A DNA stretch of 64,000 nt from Adhaeribacter radiodurans (GCF_014075995.1 NZ_CP055153.1:3472001-3536000); one strand, 5' to 3'; shown: positions 17,292 to 26,940, counted from the stretch's first letter. Notes: a model not told the origin generated them from the sequence alone. Numbers and translations are program-made.

Positions 17292-18179
17292 ATGTCAATT
17301 ATGAGAAATTACGAAGATTCTGATCCGACATCTTTTAATAGTTTCCGCACCGGAAACGAAAATCCACGACGCGACTTGTCTACCCGCAATGAATTTGGCA
17401 CTAACCAAGCCAGTATGCGACCTGGTTCTAACGAAGGTACTGCCGATCATCGCACTAATTCAGGTCCGAGCCAATATTCGGCGTATCAACCTTTTAATCG
17501 CAAAAGCAACCAGCAAAATAATAACTGGTCGCAAAACGACCAGAACTGGCAAAACAACCGGGGCAATTACCGGCAATCTGATCAAGGTCAAAATTATAAT
17601 TACAACAACCAAAATACGCAGTACCGGAACGAAAACCGGTATAATCAGCAAAACGACCACCAAAACTGGCAAAGTTCGCAAAACAGTCGCCACGACGATG
17701 ACCGCAACGTATTTGAACGAACCGGCGATCGCATAAACGAAACCTGGAACCGCTGGACTGATGACGATAATAACAATGATTATAATCGCTCATCGCAACA
17801 ATTCCGCAATCAGAATCAACATAACCAACAACCATATAACGATTATAATCAGCAAAATCGTTATTCTTCTGATTACGGCTCCCGTAACAATTGGAACCAA
17901 GACCGTAACTTCAATAACGACCGGTATCAAAATCGCCATAACAACGAACACGAAAACGAAGGCTTTTTTGATCGGATGGGAAATAAAATAAGCCAGGCCT
18001 GGGACCGATTTACCGGCGAAGATGAAGAACAGCGTTATCAGGAAAGAGGTAACATGAATAGCCAGCACCGCTGGAACCACGGCTTTAATGAAAACCGGGG
18101 ACACGAAGACGATAACCCCCGCAGAAATTTTAACCGAAATGATTCCTGGGGATCTTCTAACCGTAATAATGAATGGTAA
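17292..18179 (+). CDS. Asn/Gln/Arg-rich low-complexity protein with two duplicated motifs
   Basis: 295 residues, about half Asn, Gln, Arg, Asp and Tyr, with no signal peptide or transmembrane helix. Two islands of order are visible: 'VFERTGDRINETWNRWTDDD' near residues 139-158 and 'FFDRMGNKISQAWDRFTGED' near 226-245. They are an internal duplication with the pattern F-(E/D)-R-x-G-(D/N)-(R/K)-I-x-x-(T/A)-W-(N/D)-R-(W/F)-T. The composition suggests a disordered, possibly phase-separating or matrix protein, with two short amphipathic helices. I do not recognise the family. It ends in a strong terminator. Confidence 0.75.
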   Translation: MSIMRNYEDSDPTSFNSFRTGNENPRRDLSTRNEFGTNQASMRPGSNEGTADHRTNSGPSQYSAYQPFNRKSNQQNNNWSQNDQNWQNNRGNYRQSDQGQNYNYNNQNTQYRNENRYNQQNDHQNWQSSQNSRHDDDRNVFERTGDRINETWNRWTDDDNNNDYNRSSQQFRNQNQHNQQPYNDYNQQNRYSSDYGSRNNWNQDRNFNNDRYQNRHNNEHENEGFFDRMGNKISQAWDRFTGEDEEQRYQERGNMNSQHRWNHGFNENRGHEDDNPRRNFNRNDSWGSSNRNNEW

Positions 18180-18208
18180 ACTTGGTTTAAAGTAAAAAAC
18201 CTGAAAAT

Positions 18209-18241
18209 AAAAAGCCTCGCATAAAATATGCGAGGCTTTTT
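18209..18241. terminator. Bidirectional intrinsic terminator
   Basis: The stem AGCCTCGCATA / TATGCGAGGCT has a 3-nt loop and is flanked by A-runs on the left and T-runs on the right. It therefore serves both the plus-strand Asn-rich gene and the minus-strand carbonic anhydrase gene. Confidence 0.9.
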
Positions 18242-18300
18242 GCGTAAAGGAGAAACAGCTAAATGTAATTTTATCTTTAACCTTACAGTTAAAGGTGTTA

Positions 18301-18987
18301 TTAAACTCTTTGTACTTCCGGTTCTTCCCGCGGTAATTCCTCGGTAGATTCGTTATTGTAATTATCTATTGTTAAGTGATAAACTTCGGCGTAATGTTTA
18401 AAGTCTTCGGTAGTCCATTTCGTATCTTTTAAAATACCGTTAGCTATATCATACACCAAGCCGTGCAAGCGTAAAGGTTTACCGGCATTTAAGGCATTTT
18501 GAACAATGGTAGTTTTATATAAGTTGTTTACCTGCTCCAGTACATTTAATTCTACCAGCCGGCGCCAACGGGCATCTTCATCCTGCATATCCTGCAATTC
18601 GTCCTGGTACCTAGGCATTATATCTTTAATATTACGCAGCCAGTTATCAATTAATCCATACTGTTGGTCGCCCATGGCCGCTTTCACGCCGCCGCATCCG
18701 TAGTGGCCGCAAACAATAACATCCTGTACTCCCAATACCTCAACGGCATATTGTAATACCGATAACATATTCATGTCGGTATTTACTACCACGTTGGCAA
18801 TATTACGGTGCACAAACATTTCGCCGGGACCTGTACCGCAGACATCATTTGCCGGTACCCGGCTATCGGAGCAGCCAATAAATAGGTAACGAGGTTTCTG
18901 ACCTAAGGCAAGCTTTTTAAAATAATTTTTATCATTCTTTAATTTTTCGGCTACCCATTTACGGTTATTTTCAAATATTTTTTCCAT
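18301..18987 (-). CDS. can: Beta-class carbonic anhydrase
   Basis: 228 residues. Zinc and catalytic residues are visible: Cys39-x-Asp41-x-Arg43 in 'IGCSDSRVP', and His95 with Cys98 in 'CGHYGCGG'. It interconverts CO2 and bicarbonate in the cytoplasm. The start lies 27 bp after the stop of the SulP transporter gene on the same strand, so the pair is one transcription unit. That supports bicarbonate transport by the SulP protein and CO2/HCO3- balancing as the shared task. The acidic Glu-rich C-terminal tail is an extension of about 15 residues. 'can' is used by function. Confidence 0.95.
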   Translation of the reverse strand: MEKIFENNRKWVAEKLKNDKNYFKKLALGQKPRYLFIGCSDSRVPANDVCGTGPGEMFVHRNIANVVVNTDMNMLSVLQYAVEVLGVQDVIVCGHYGCGGVKAAMGDQQYGLIDNWLRNIKDIMPRYQDELQDMQDEDARWRRLVELNVLEQVNNLYKTTIVQNALNAGKPLRLHGLVYDIANGILKDTKWTTEDFKHYAEVYHLTIDNYNNESTEELPREEPEVQRV

Positions 18988-19014
18988 TTTATTTTTCGAC
19001 TTTAGAAGGTTTGG

Positions 19015-20580
19015 TTAATGTGCGTTTGTGGATACCACTTCAGGAATATTCTGCAAATGCAGCCGAATATTACGTTCTTGCGCGTTAATTTTAAAATTTT
19101 GGATGGCATCGAGCACATCGTAATCAATAAACGTTGATTTGGAGCCATCTACTATAATTTCGCTGTTATCGGGTAAATGGTGCAACGTTAATAAAATACT
19201 GGCTTTATTAAGAAACGATACATTTTCGCTTAGTTGTAACCGGATAACTTCGCCTTGTTTATGCTTTTCTTTGTGAAAAAAGTAAGGTGTTTTGTAATTA
19301 GCTTTCAATATAAAGAATACGCCTATTGCTAATCCAATGGAGATGCCAATGAGCAAATCGGTAAACAAAATAGCCAAAATGGTTACAATAAACGGTATAA
19401 ATTGCTCTAGGCCAAGTTTAAACTGACTAACATAAAGGCTTGGTTTAGTCAATTTAAAACCAACCACCAGTAATACCGCAGCCAAGGCAGATAATGGAAT
19501 TTGGTTAAGCACAGAAGATAAAAACAACACACTTATCAGCAATAAAATACCGTGAAAGAAAGCCGAAACTTTAGTTTTACCTCCGGCATTTATATTAGCC
19601 GAGCTGCGTACAATTACGGCAGTCATGGGTAAGCCACCTAGTAAACCACTAATAAAATTACCAAAACCCTGCGCTTTTAATTCGCGGTTAGTAGGCGTAA
19701 CCCGTTTTAAAGGATCCATGCGGTCCACGGCTTCTACACTTAAAAGGGTTTCGAGAGAAGCAATAATGGCAATGGTAATCGCTAAAATATACACATCCAT
19801 GTTGCCTAAGGCACTCCAATCGGGCTGGGTTAACTGGGCTACCAGCTTCGTCCAGGAATCCATGGTGGGTAGCTGCACCAAATGCTCAGTGTTAATGGTT
19901 AAAACCGGAGCGCTAGCTTTAAAAAAGTAATTAATTCCTAAAGCTACTATTACAGCTATTAAGGCCGAGGGTACAAATTTAAAGAGCGCATATTTCTTAA
20001 AGCGCGGCTTATCCCAAAGAACTATAATGAGTAAAGAAATAACCCCAACTAATAAGGCTCCTTTCTCAATGTGTTCAAAAGCATAAACCATTTCGGTGAA
20101 AGTGTTACGGCCATCGAACTGAAAAAACTCCATTTCGCCAAAAAAATCTTTATCGGCACCTAAAAAATGCGGAATTTGCTTTAAAATTAAGGTTAAGCCA
20201 ATAGCGGCCAGCATTCCTTTAATAACGCTCGACGGAAAATAATGGCCAATAATACCGGCCTTTAAGAACCCTAAGATTAACTGTAAAACACCGGCTATTA
20301 CTACCGCCAACTGAAAAGCTTCGAAAGAACCTAATTTAGTAATACCGTTTAAAACAATTACCGTTAAACCGGCGGCCGGCCCGCTAACACTTAACTGCGA
20401 TCCGCTTACGAGCGAAACAACAATGCCACCTACCACTCCCGCAATAACTCCCCCTAGAAGAGGAGCGCCCGATGCCAAAGAAATACCTAAACAGAGCGGC
20501 AAGGCTACCAGAAACACCACCAAGCCCGCGGGTAAATCACTGCCCAGATTTTTTAAAGAAATACTATTTGTTGAATTCAT
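19015..20580 (-). CDS. SulP-family anion (probably bicarbonate) transporter with STAS domain
   Basis: 521 residues. The sulfate-transporter core has about 12-14 helices, starting 'LPAGLVVFLVALPLCLGISLASGAPL', with 'GPAAGLTVIVLNGI' and 'LKAQGFGNFISGLLGGLPMTAVIVRSSANINAGG'-type conserved stretches. A C-terminal STAS domain follows (about 430-515). The coupled carbonic anhydrase immediately downstream argues for bicarbonate/Na+ symport, as in BicA, and against sulfate; that is an inference from context. A two-component system on the same strand ends 107 bp upstream. Confidence 0.9.
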   Translation of the reverse strand: MNSTNSISLKNLGSDLPAGLVVFLVALPLCLGISLASGAPLLGGVIAGVVGGIVVSLVSGSQLSVSGPAAGLTVIVLNGITKLGSFEAFQLAVVIAGVLQLILGFLKAGIIGHYFPSSVIKGMLAAIGLTLILKQIPHFLGADKDFFGEMEFFQFDGRNTFTEMVYAFEHIEKGALLVGVISLLIIVLWDKPRFKKYALFKFVPSALIAVIVALGINYFFKASAPVLTINTEHLVQLPTMDSWTKLVAQLTQPDWSALGNMDVYILAITIAIIASLETLLSVEAVDRMDPLKRVTPTNRELKAQGFGNFISGLLGGLPMTAVIVRSSANINAGGKTKVSAFFHGILLLISVLFLSSVLNQIPLSALAAVLLVVGFKLTKPSLYVSQFKLGLEQFIPFIVTILAILFTDLLIGISIGLAIGVFFILKANYKTPYFFHKEKHKQGEVIRLQLSENVSFLNKASILLTLHHLPDNSEIIVDGSKSTFIDYDVLDAIQNFKINAQERNIRLHLQNIPEVVSTNAH

Positions 20581-20687
20581 GCCGAGTTTCCAAGTCTGTT
20601 ATTAAGATATAGCTGTTTACCTTATTTTTAGTTTACAAACTTATTCTGGCAAGATTAAACAGACATTAAAGGCATATTAAAATGAGA

Positions 20688-22064
20688 TTAAAAATTAGCC
20701 GGAAGGGAAATAATTACTTCGGTACCAACATGCAGGGCTGAGTGAACTTCAATGGTACCTTGGTGGAGTTTAATAATTTTCTCGGCTAGAGGCAAACCAA
20801 TGCCATGTCCCGAAATATCCCGGACGTTATCGGCCCGGAAAAAAGGAACAAATACGTGTTGTAAATCTTCGTTTTTAATGCCTACTCCCCTATCCTGAAC
20901 GCGTAACTGTAATTGAACCAGATTTACATGAATGGTGGCTGAGATTAACCCTTGCTCCGGCGAAAATTTACAGGCATTTTCAAAAACATTAATAAAAGCA
21001 ATTAGTAATAAAGATTCGTTTGCTAAGCAAATTAGCCGGCTTTCGTCTTCGGGTAAATTTTCAAAGTTTATTTCTATTTTCGCTTGCCGATGTCGTTTTT
21101 TTACTTCTTCGCCAGCCAGAAAAACAACTTCATCGAACCTCACTTTATTTAGCTCTATCTTAGAGATATCAAAACTTGCCTGCGCAATCTGCAAAAGGCC
21201 ATTGGACAGTTGCGTTAAAAGCTTTGCCTCATCTAAGGTAGCATGTAAAACGCGTTCGTATTCGTGAGATCCACGGGGTTTCATTAAGGCTACTTCCAGT
21301 TCGCCAATCATAGCAGTAAGCGGCGTGCGAAGTTCGTGCGAGGCGTTGGAAATAAACGTTTTCTGCATGGCAAAAGCTTGTTCCAACCGGTCCAGCATTT
21401 TATTAAAAGTATGAGCCAAATGCGACAATTCGTCTTTCCCATCAGAATCGGTTAACCGCAAATGCAAATCCGAAGCGCTGATTTTTTCTACTTCTTTCAC
21501 TACTTTGGTAATGGGCCGCAGAGCTTGCCGGGCAAATACCCAACCCGCGGCTAAAACAATAACTACTGCTAATAAACAACCCACAGTTAAAATTAAGCGC
21601 AACTCGCGTAGTTGCTGTTTACTATTTACATCAATAGATGAAGCAATTACAGAATATTGTTGTTTTTTTTTGGTGTCGAAATATGGAATACCTACCAGTT
21701 GCCGGTCGTGTACCAGCTGCATTACTTCGTGGCCTTGTTGTAAACGCGCAATTAAATCTTTGCTTATTGGCAAACTACCGTCGCCTTCCTGAAAAACCAG
21801 CTTGCCAGTTGCGTCATAAACGTTTACAATTTCGTAGGGCAAAGATTGGTTATACTGCCTTAAAATTTTGCGGTAAGTTTCCTGGCTTACCTGGTTGGCA
21901 TCCAGGTATACGTGCGCCACAATATTCGCCCGGTCTTTTAAGTTTTGCTGGAAATCACTTTCCTGGTAAAACAAAACAAACACGTAAATAAAAATGGAAA
22001 ACAGAACAAGAATAAACGAAAATATAACAGCGAATTGCAGCGTTAATTTCGTGCGGATGGTCAT
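20688..22064 (-). CDS. Two-component sensor histidine kinase
   Basis: 458 residues. Transmembrane helices at about 8-32 and 157-177 flank a periplasmic sensor of about 120 residues. A HAMP linker follows (about 178-230), then the phosphoacceptor His243 in 'ISNASHELRTPLTAM'. The ATPase has an N-box 'NVFENACKFSP', G1 'RVQDRGVGI' and G2 'ISGHGIGLPLA'. It is an OmpR-type partner kinase like CusS/ArlS. It begins 5 bp after the response-regulator stop, so translation is coupled. The signal is unknown; the downstream SulP/carbonic anhydrase genes suggest anion or CO2 balance. Confidence 0.93.
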   Translation of the reverse strand: MTIRTKLTLQFAVIFSFILVLFSIFIYVFVLFYQESDFQQNLKDRANIVAHVYLDANQVSQETYRKILRQYNQSLPYEIVNVYDATGKLVFQEGDGSLPISKDLIARLQQGHEVMQLVHDRQLVGIPYFDTKKKQQYSVIASSIDVNSKQQLRELRLILTVGCLLAVVIVLAAGWVFARQALRPITKVVKEVEKISASDLHLRLTDSDGKDELSHLAHTFNKMLDRLEQAFAMQKTFISNASHELRTPLTAMIGELEVALMKPRGSHEYERVLHATLDEAKLLTQLSNGLLQIAQASFDISKIELNKVRFDEVVFLAGEEVKKRHRQAKIEINFENLPEDESRLICLANESLLLIAFINVFENACKFSPEQGLISATIHVNLVQLQLRVQDRGVGIKNEDLQHVFVPFFRADNVRDISGHGIGLPLAEKIIKLHQGTIEVHSALHVGTEVIISLPANF

Positions 22065-22069
22065 AAAAA

Positions 22070-22744
22070 TCAGTTTTCTTTTACTACGTACCCCATTCCT
22101 ACCAAGGTATGGATTAATTTAACCGGATGGTCTTTGTCAATTTTTTTGCGCAAAAAATTGATGTATACATCTATTACGTTGCTGCCGGTGTCAAAAGAAG
22201 TTTCCCAAACGTTTTCAATAATATCTACCCGGGACACTACCCGGTTTTTATTACGCAACAAGTACGAGAGCAAGGCAAATTCACGCGCCGTAAGCGTAAC
22301 AGGTTGGTTGTTGCGGGTTACTGTTTTGCGGGCCATATCTAGTTCCAGATCGGCAATGCGCAGAATTTCGCCGGTAGGTAAATCATTTTTCCGCCGGGTA
22401 AGAGCCCGAATCCGGGCAAGTAATTCCTGAAACTCGAAAGGCTTTACCAGATAATCATCGGCGCCGGCATCTAAGCCTTCAATCTTATCAGTGGTGTTGC
22501 CCAAAGCAGTTAACATTAAAATAGCCACTGAACTATTCTGTTGCCGGATGGCTTTGCAAACTTCCAGGCCGTTTAGTTGTGGCAAAATCACATCCAGAAT
22601 AATTATATCGTATTCTTTATCCAGGGCCAGCCGTTTTCCAAAAAATCCATCGTAGGCTTGTTCTACATCGTAGGATTGCTCTTCTAAACCTTTTTTAATA
22701 AAAGAGGCAACTTTAGGTTCATCTTCAATCAGGAGTATTTTCAT
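22070..22744 (-). CDS. OmpR-family response regulator
   Basis: 224 residues. The receiver domain has the acidic pocket 'IEDEP', phosphoacceptor Asp51 in 'IIILDVILP', Thr in 'MLTALG' and Lys in 'YLVKPF'. The C-terminal winged helix has 'LTAREFALLSYLLRNKNRVV', 'VIDVYINFLRKKI' and 'HTLVGMGYVV'. It is the first gene of the pair with the kinase downstream, in the usual arrangement. CusR/QseB-like. It probably also regulates the transporter genes downstream. Confidence 0.95.
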   Translation of the reverse strand: MKILLIEDEPKVASFIKKGLEEQSYDVEQAYDGFFGKRLALDKEYDIIILDVILPQLNGLEVCKAIRQQNSSVAILMLTALGNTTDKIEGLDAGADDYLVKPFEFQELLARIRALTRRKNDLPTGEILRIADLELDMARKTVTRNNQPVTLTAREFALLSYLLRNKNRVVSRVDIIENVWETSFDTGSNVIDVYINFLRKKIDKDHPVKLIHTLVGMGYVVKEN

Positions 22745-22851
22745 GGGCCAGCGAGCCTTCGTCGGAAACAGTTAATAAAACAGTTGTAATTTAAATTTTA
22801 AACTTCCTTAACCTTACTCATTTTTAATGATGGGTATTAGGTAAGGAAGTC

Positions 22852-23571
22852 TCACAGTTCAAAAGTAAAGCCTTTTTCTTTTAATTTTTGATAAATACCC
22901 GGGTTAAAGCGGTATAAGCGGGCAGCCCGGTGCGCTACTCCGGTTTGCGTTTCGTTTAATTGTTCGAGCAAGTTCATTTTAAGGAGTTTTTTGCGAAAGT
23001 TGCGTGTATCGAAAGTAGTACGCAACACGGCTTCGTATAACTCCTGCAGTTGAGTTAAAGTAAATTTTAGCGGCAGCAATTCAAAACCAATGGGCTCAGA
23101 ACGTACTTTACTTTGCAGATGTTGCAACGTTACGTTTAAGATGTGTTTATGATCGAATACCAGTTCGGGTAAATCCGAAATATCGAACCAGTTGATATCA
23201 CTGGCATCAGGCCCGGCTCTTAAATCGTCGGTGCGGTATTTTATAAGCGCGTAAAAAACAACTGTAATTACCCGCCGCCACGGAAAGCGATTTACCTGTC
23301 CAAAAGCCTGCACTTGCTCCATAAAAACGTTGGTCATGCCGGTAGTATCGTGCAACGTGCGCTTCGCCGACGTTTCCAATTCTTCAAAGTCGAGTACAAA
23401 TCCGCCTGGTAAGGCCCATAAACCTGGGGATGGTTCAATATTTCGTTTCAGGAGAAGAACTTTTAGTTTGCCATCGTCTAAACCAAATATAACGCAATCC
23501 GTGGAAACGGAAGGAATAATATCTTCGGGTTTAAAATTTATAACGGAACCGGCAAATTCAGTTTGAATCAT
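22852..23571 (-). CDS. NUDIX-fold sugar-operon regulator with degenerate NUDIX box
   Basis: I start at the ATG at 23571-23569 ('MIQTEFAGSV'); a longer frame from 23634 adds a hydrophobic, unlikely extension. An N-terminal NUDIX fold (about 20-150) has 'LWALPGGFV', and a C-terminal winged helix (about 160-239) ends the protein. The NUDIX box reads G-x5-E-x7-R-T-L-H-D-T-T-G-M, where catalysis needs R-E-U-x-E-E. The catalytic glutamates are lost, so it should be non-hydrolytic. That is the hallmark of AraR/NrtR-type NUDIX regulators of Bacteroidota, which control arabinose and xylose genes. It is divergent from xylB-xylA-symporter. Confidence 0.85.
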   Translation of the reverse strand: MIQTEFAGSVINFKPEDIIPSVSTDCVIFGLDDGKLKVLLLKRNIEPSPGLWALPGGFVLDFEELETSAKRTLHDTTGMTNVFMEQVQAFGQVNRFPWRRVITVVFYALIKYRTDDLRAGPDASDINWFDISDLPELVFDHKHILNVTLQHLQSKVRSEPIGFELLPLKFTLTQLQELYEAVLRTTFDTRNFRKKLLKMNLLEQLNETQTGVAHRAARLYRFNPGIYQKLKEKGFTFEL

Positions 23572-23711
23572 AACGCATCGTATAATAATTAGCCATAACA
23601 TTGAAGAAAGAGAAATGTTTACACCACTAAACAAGCTTACACAATTCCCTGCATTTTTATAAATTGAAACTTAATCGCTTAAACCATCCAAAATAAGTAA
23701 TTTTAAATTGG

Positions 23712-23808
23712 TTTGGTGAGAATTATCTATTAATATTGTATCTTTTACAATAAGTATTCTTACGTATTTAATTTGTAATATAATGGCTCTAATCGAATTA
23801 TTACAAAT
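23712..23808 (+). promoter_or_regulatory. Candidate promoter and two inverted-repeat operators for the xyl operon
   Basis: A TTTG at 23712-23715 and a near-consensus TATCTTTT at 23739-23746 resemble a Bacteroidota promoter, but the 23-nt gap is longer than usual. A perfect 7-bp inverted repeat, TATTGTA-N5-TACAATA (23734-23752), covers the -7 box. A second perfect 10-bp repeat, ATTTGTAATA-N18-TATTACAAAT (23771-23808), lies downstream. Both share a TTGTA half-site, which suggests one repressor, most simply the divergent NUDIX regulator. Confidence 0.5.
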
Positions 23809-23933
23809 GATTTACTATAAATTAGCTTAGAGCCTGTTTAATCAAGGTTTTTGCTTTAAAATTCGCTTGTTTTTCCATTATAATTAACCAGCAATAATTT
23901 TTACACAACAATTTATTCTGATATATAAGCACG

Positions 23934-25448
23934 ATGTATTTATTAGGCTATGACATTGGCTCCTCTTCGGTAAAAGCTACTTTAATAGAGGCAGCAACCG
24001 GAGTAGTACTACTTTCGGCTTTTGCGCCGGCGCAAGAAATGGGTATGATTGTAAAGCAAGAAGGCTGGGCCGAACAAGACCCCGAACGATGGTGGCATTA
24101 CCTGAGCGAAGTAACGCACCGGGTGATCCGCGATGGTCGCATTCAGGCAAAAGACATTAAAGCCATAGGCATTGCCTACCAGATGCACGGCTTAGTAGTA
24201 GTCGATCAAAACCAGGAAGTGTTACGACCTTCCATTATTTGGTGCGACAGTCGGGCTGTTGCCTTGGGCGATAAAGCTTTCCGGGAAATTGGCTCCGAAA
24301 CGTGTTTGTCGTGCTACTTAAATTCGCCGGGCAATTTTACTGCTTCTAAACTAAAGTGGGTAAAAGAAAACGAACCGGATATTTTTGGGCGCATTCATAA
24401 ATTTATGCTTCCCGGCGATTACATTGCCATGAAGCTTTCGGGCAAAATTCAGACAACGGCTTCTGGCTTGTCGGAAGGAATTTTGTGGAATTTTAAAGAA
24501 AATGCCCCTGCTTACGACTTATTAGATCATTACGGAATTCCGGCGGACCTTATACCGGAAATTGTGCCTAGTTTTGGTTTACAAGCGGGAGTATCGGCAA
24601 GTGCGGCCACAGAATTAGGTTTAGCGCCGGGTACGCCCATTGCTTACCGGGCCGGCGACCAACCCAATAATGCTTTCTCGTTAAACGTATTGCATCCCGG
24701 TGAAATAGCGGCTACGGCGGGTACTTCCGGCGTGATATACGGAGTTAATAACCAATTTACCTACGATCCGGAATCCCGGGTAAATACTTTCCTGCACGTA
24801 AATCATACCCCGGAGCAACCATCTACAGGTACCTTGTTATGCGTAAACGGCACGGGTATTTTAAATTCCTGGCTGCGGAAAACTATATTTACTTCCGAAA
24901 AAGCAAATTCCAGTTACTCCTACGAAGAAATAAACAACCTGGCGCAAAGCGTACCACCCGGCGCAGAAGGTTTACTTATTTTACCTTTTGGCAATGGGGC
25001 CGAACGTTTTCTTAAAAATCAGCAGGTAGGCGCCCACATCGCTGGTTTATCTTTTAATCAGCATACCCCAGCGCATCTGGCCCGGGCTGCCCAGGAAGGA
25101 ATTATTTTTGCCCTGCGCTACGGGTTTGACATCATGAAAGGCATGCAGATAAATGCGCGCACGGTAAAAGCCGGAGATGCCAACATGTTTCTGAGTCCTT
25201 TATTTGCGCAAACATTTGCTACCGTTACCAACACGGTGGTGGAACTGTATAACACCGATGGTTCGCAGGGAGCAGCCCGGGGAGCAGGCGTAGGAGCAGG
25301 TATTTACCCCGATTATTCGCAAGCATTTGCCGGTTTGCGCTGTACCCGGTCCGTTGAACCAGAAACCCACTTACAAGAACAATACGAAACTATTTACCAG
25401 GATTGGCTAGCTGAGTTACAAGTACAGTTAAACCGTTTTCCCGCTTAA
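23934..25448 (+). CDS. xylB: Xylulokinase
   Basis: 504 residues, FGGY carbohydrate kinase. The ATP-site Asp7 is in 'GYDIGSSSVKAT', the sugar-contacting 'QMHG' is at 83-86, and the catalytic base Asp242 is in 'AGDQPNNAF'. The 'GTSGVIYG' and 'KAGDANMFL' nucleotide-binding segments are in place. It phosphorylates D-xylulose with ATP to xylulose 5-phosphate for the pentose phosphate pathway. It is the first gene of xylB-xylA-symporter, behind a region rich in inverted repeats. Confidence 0.95.
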   Translation: MYLLGYDIGSSSVKATLIEAATGVVLLSAFAPAQEMGMIVKQEGWAEQDPERWWHYLSEVTHRVIRDGRIQAKDIKAIGIAYQMHGLVVVDQNQEVLRPSIIWCDSRAVALGDKAFREIGSETCLSCYLNSPGNFTASKLKWVKENEPDIFGRIHKFMLPGDYIAMKLSGKIQTTASGLSEGILWNFKENAPAYDLLDHYGIPADLIPEIVPSFGLQAGVSASAATELGLAPGTPIAYRAGDQPNNAFSLNVLHPGEIAATAGTSGVIYGVNNQFTYDPESRVNTFLHVNHTPEQPSTGTLLCVNGTGILNSWLRKTIFTSEKANSSYSYEEINNLAQSVPPGAEGLLILPFGNGAERFLKNQQVGAHIAGLSFNQHTPAHLARAAQEGIIFALRYGFDIMKGMQINARTVKAGDANMFLSPLFAQTFATVTNTVVELYNTDGSQGAARGAGVGAGIYPDYSQAFAGLRCTRSVEPETHLQEQYETIYQDWLAELQVQLNRFPA

Positions 25449-25580
25449 AAAATAAAATTTAATTCCATTTAATTTAAAGCAAACGTATTTGGTTCTCGTA
25501 TAACCCAGCATTAATCCAACATTATATTACTCAACTATTTGCATTTTATAAAAAATTAAAACTTAACCCTAGCAAAAAAT

Positions 25581-26915
25581 ATGGCAGTTAAAGTAGTAAC
25601 AGGAGCGAAAGAATACTTTCCGAATATCTCCCAGATAGCTTACGAAGGCAAAGAGTCTACCAACCCGATGGCGTTTAAATACTACGACGAGAACAAAGTA
25701 GTAGCGGGCAAACCCATGAAAGACTATTTCAAGTTTTCAGTGGCTTATTGGCATTCTTTTACCGGTACGGGCGGCGATCCGTTTGGTCCGGGCACGCGGG
25801 AGTTTCCGTGGGCCAGCAGTTCCGATGCCATTACCTGTGCTAAAGAAAAAATGGATGCGGCCTTTGAATTTACGTCTAAGTTAGGATTAGGCTATTACTG
25901 CTTCCACGACTTTGATGTTGTAGCCGAAGGTAAATCTATCGCTGAATCGGAGCGTAACCTGCAAACCATGGTAGATTTCGCCAAAGAAAAGCAAAAAGAA
26001 ACGGGTATAAACCTACTGTGGGGAACTGCCAATTTGTTTTCGCACCCGCGTTACATGAACGGGGCAGCTACCAACCCTGATTTTAATGTGTTAACTTACG
26101 CCGCTGCCCAAGTAAAAGCTGCTATTGATGCAACTATTGCTTTAGGCGGACAAAACTACGTGTTCTGGGGAGGCCGCGAAGGTTACATGTCGTTACTAAA
26201 TACCAACACCAAGCGCGAAATTGAGCACATGGGCCGGTTCTTGGCGATGGCCCGCGATTATGGTCGCAAAGCTGGTTTTACCGGTACTTTCCTGATTGAG
26301 CCTAAGCCGATGGAACCAACCAAGCATCAGTACGATTTTGATGCCGCTACCGTGATTGGTTTCTTAAATAAATTTGGGTTACAAGACGATTTCAAATTAA
26401 ACCTGGAAACTAACCACGCTACACTAGCGCAACATACTTTCGCGCACGAATTACAAATTGCGGTTGATGCCGGTTTGTTGGGTAGCATTGACGCGAACCG
26501 TGGCGATTATCAGAATGGTTGGGACACTGACCAGTTCCCGGTAGATTTATACGAACTAACGGAAGCTATGCTGGTAATTCTAGAAGCCGGTGGTTTAGGT
26601 AATGGTGGGGTTAACTTCGATGCCAAACTGCGCCGCAACTCTACCGACCTCGACGATTTATTCTTAGCACATATTGGCGGTATTGATGCTTTTGCCCGTG
26701 CTTTAACAATTGCTGATAACATTCTGCAAAAATCCGATTACAAGAAATTACGTCAAACCCGGTACGCTTCTTTTGATAGCGGCGATGGCCAGCGTTTTGA
26801 GCAAGGCCAGCTTACTTTAGAAGAACTGCGCGAATTAGCAGTTAAAAATGGCGAGCCTAAACAAATCAGCGGCAAGCAGGAATTATTCGAAAACCTGATT
26901 AATCAGTACATCTAA
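25581..26915 (+). CDS. xylA: Xylose isomerase
   Basis: 444 residues, the length of class II enzymes. Catalytic His109 and Asp112 are in 'YYCFHDFDV'. Other signatures are 'FWGGREGY' and the metal-binding '[17 protein letters not shown]' and 'GSIDANRGD'. It converts D-xylose to D-xylulose in the cytoplasm, using two divalent metals. It lies 132 bp after xylB and ends in a terminator hairpin before the symporter gene, which may lower symporter transcription or reflect a separate promoter. Confidence 0.97.
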   Translation: MAVKVVTGAKEYFPNISQIAYEGKESTNPMAFKYYDENKVVAGKPMKDYFKFSVAYWHSFTGTGGDPFGPGTREFPWASSSDAITCAKEKMDAAFEFTSKLGLGYYCFHDFDVVAEGKSIAESERNLQTMVDFAKEKQKETGINLLWGTANLFSHPRYMNGAATNPDFNVLTYAAAQVKAAIDATIALGGQNYVFWGGREGYMSLLNTNTKREIEHMGRFLAMARDYGRKAGFTGTFLIEPKPMEPTKHQYDFDAATVIGFLNKFGLQDDFKLNLETNHATLAQHTFAHELQIAVDAGLLGSIDANRGDYQNGWDTDQFPVDLYELTEAMLVILEAGGLGNGGVNFDAKLRRNSTDLDDLFLAHIGGIDAFARALTIADNILQKSDYKKLRQTRYASFDSGDGQRFEQGQLTLEELRELAVKNGEPKQISGKQELFENLINQYI

Positions 26916-26940
26916 TATTATTAAAATTTTAATATTATAA

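Noticed and set aside
17389-18104. Several 76-115 residue frames on both strands in the Asn-rich gene
   Set aside because: They are shadows produced by the AAC/CAG/AAT-rich codon repeats; one frame (17292-18179) explains all, and it ends with a proper terminator.
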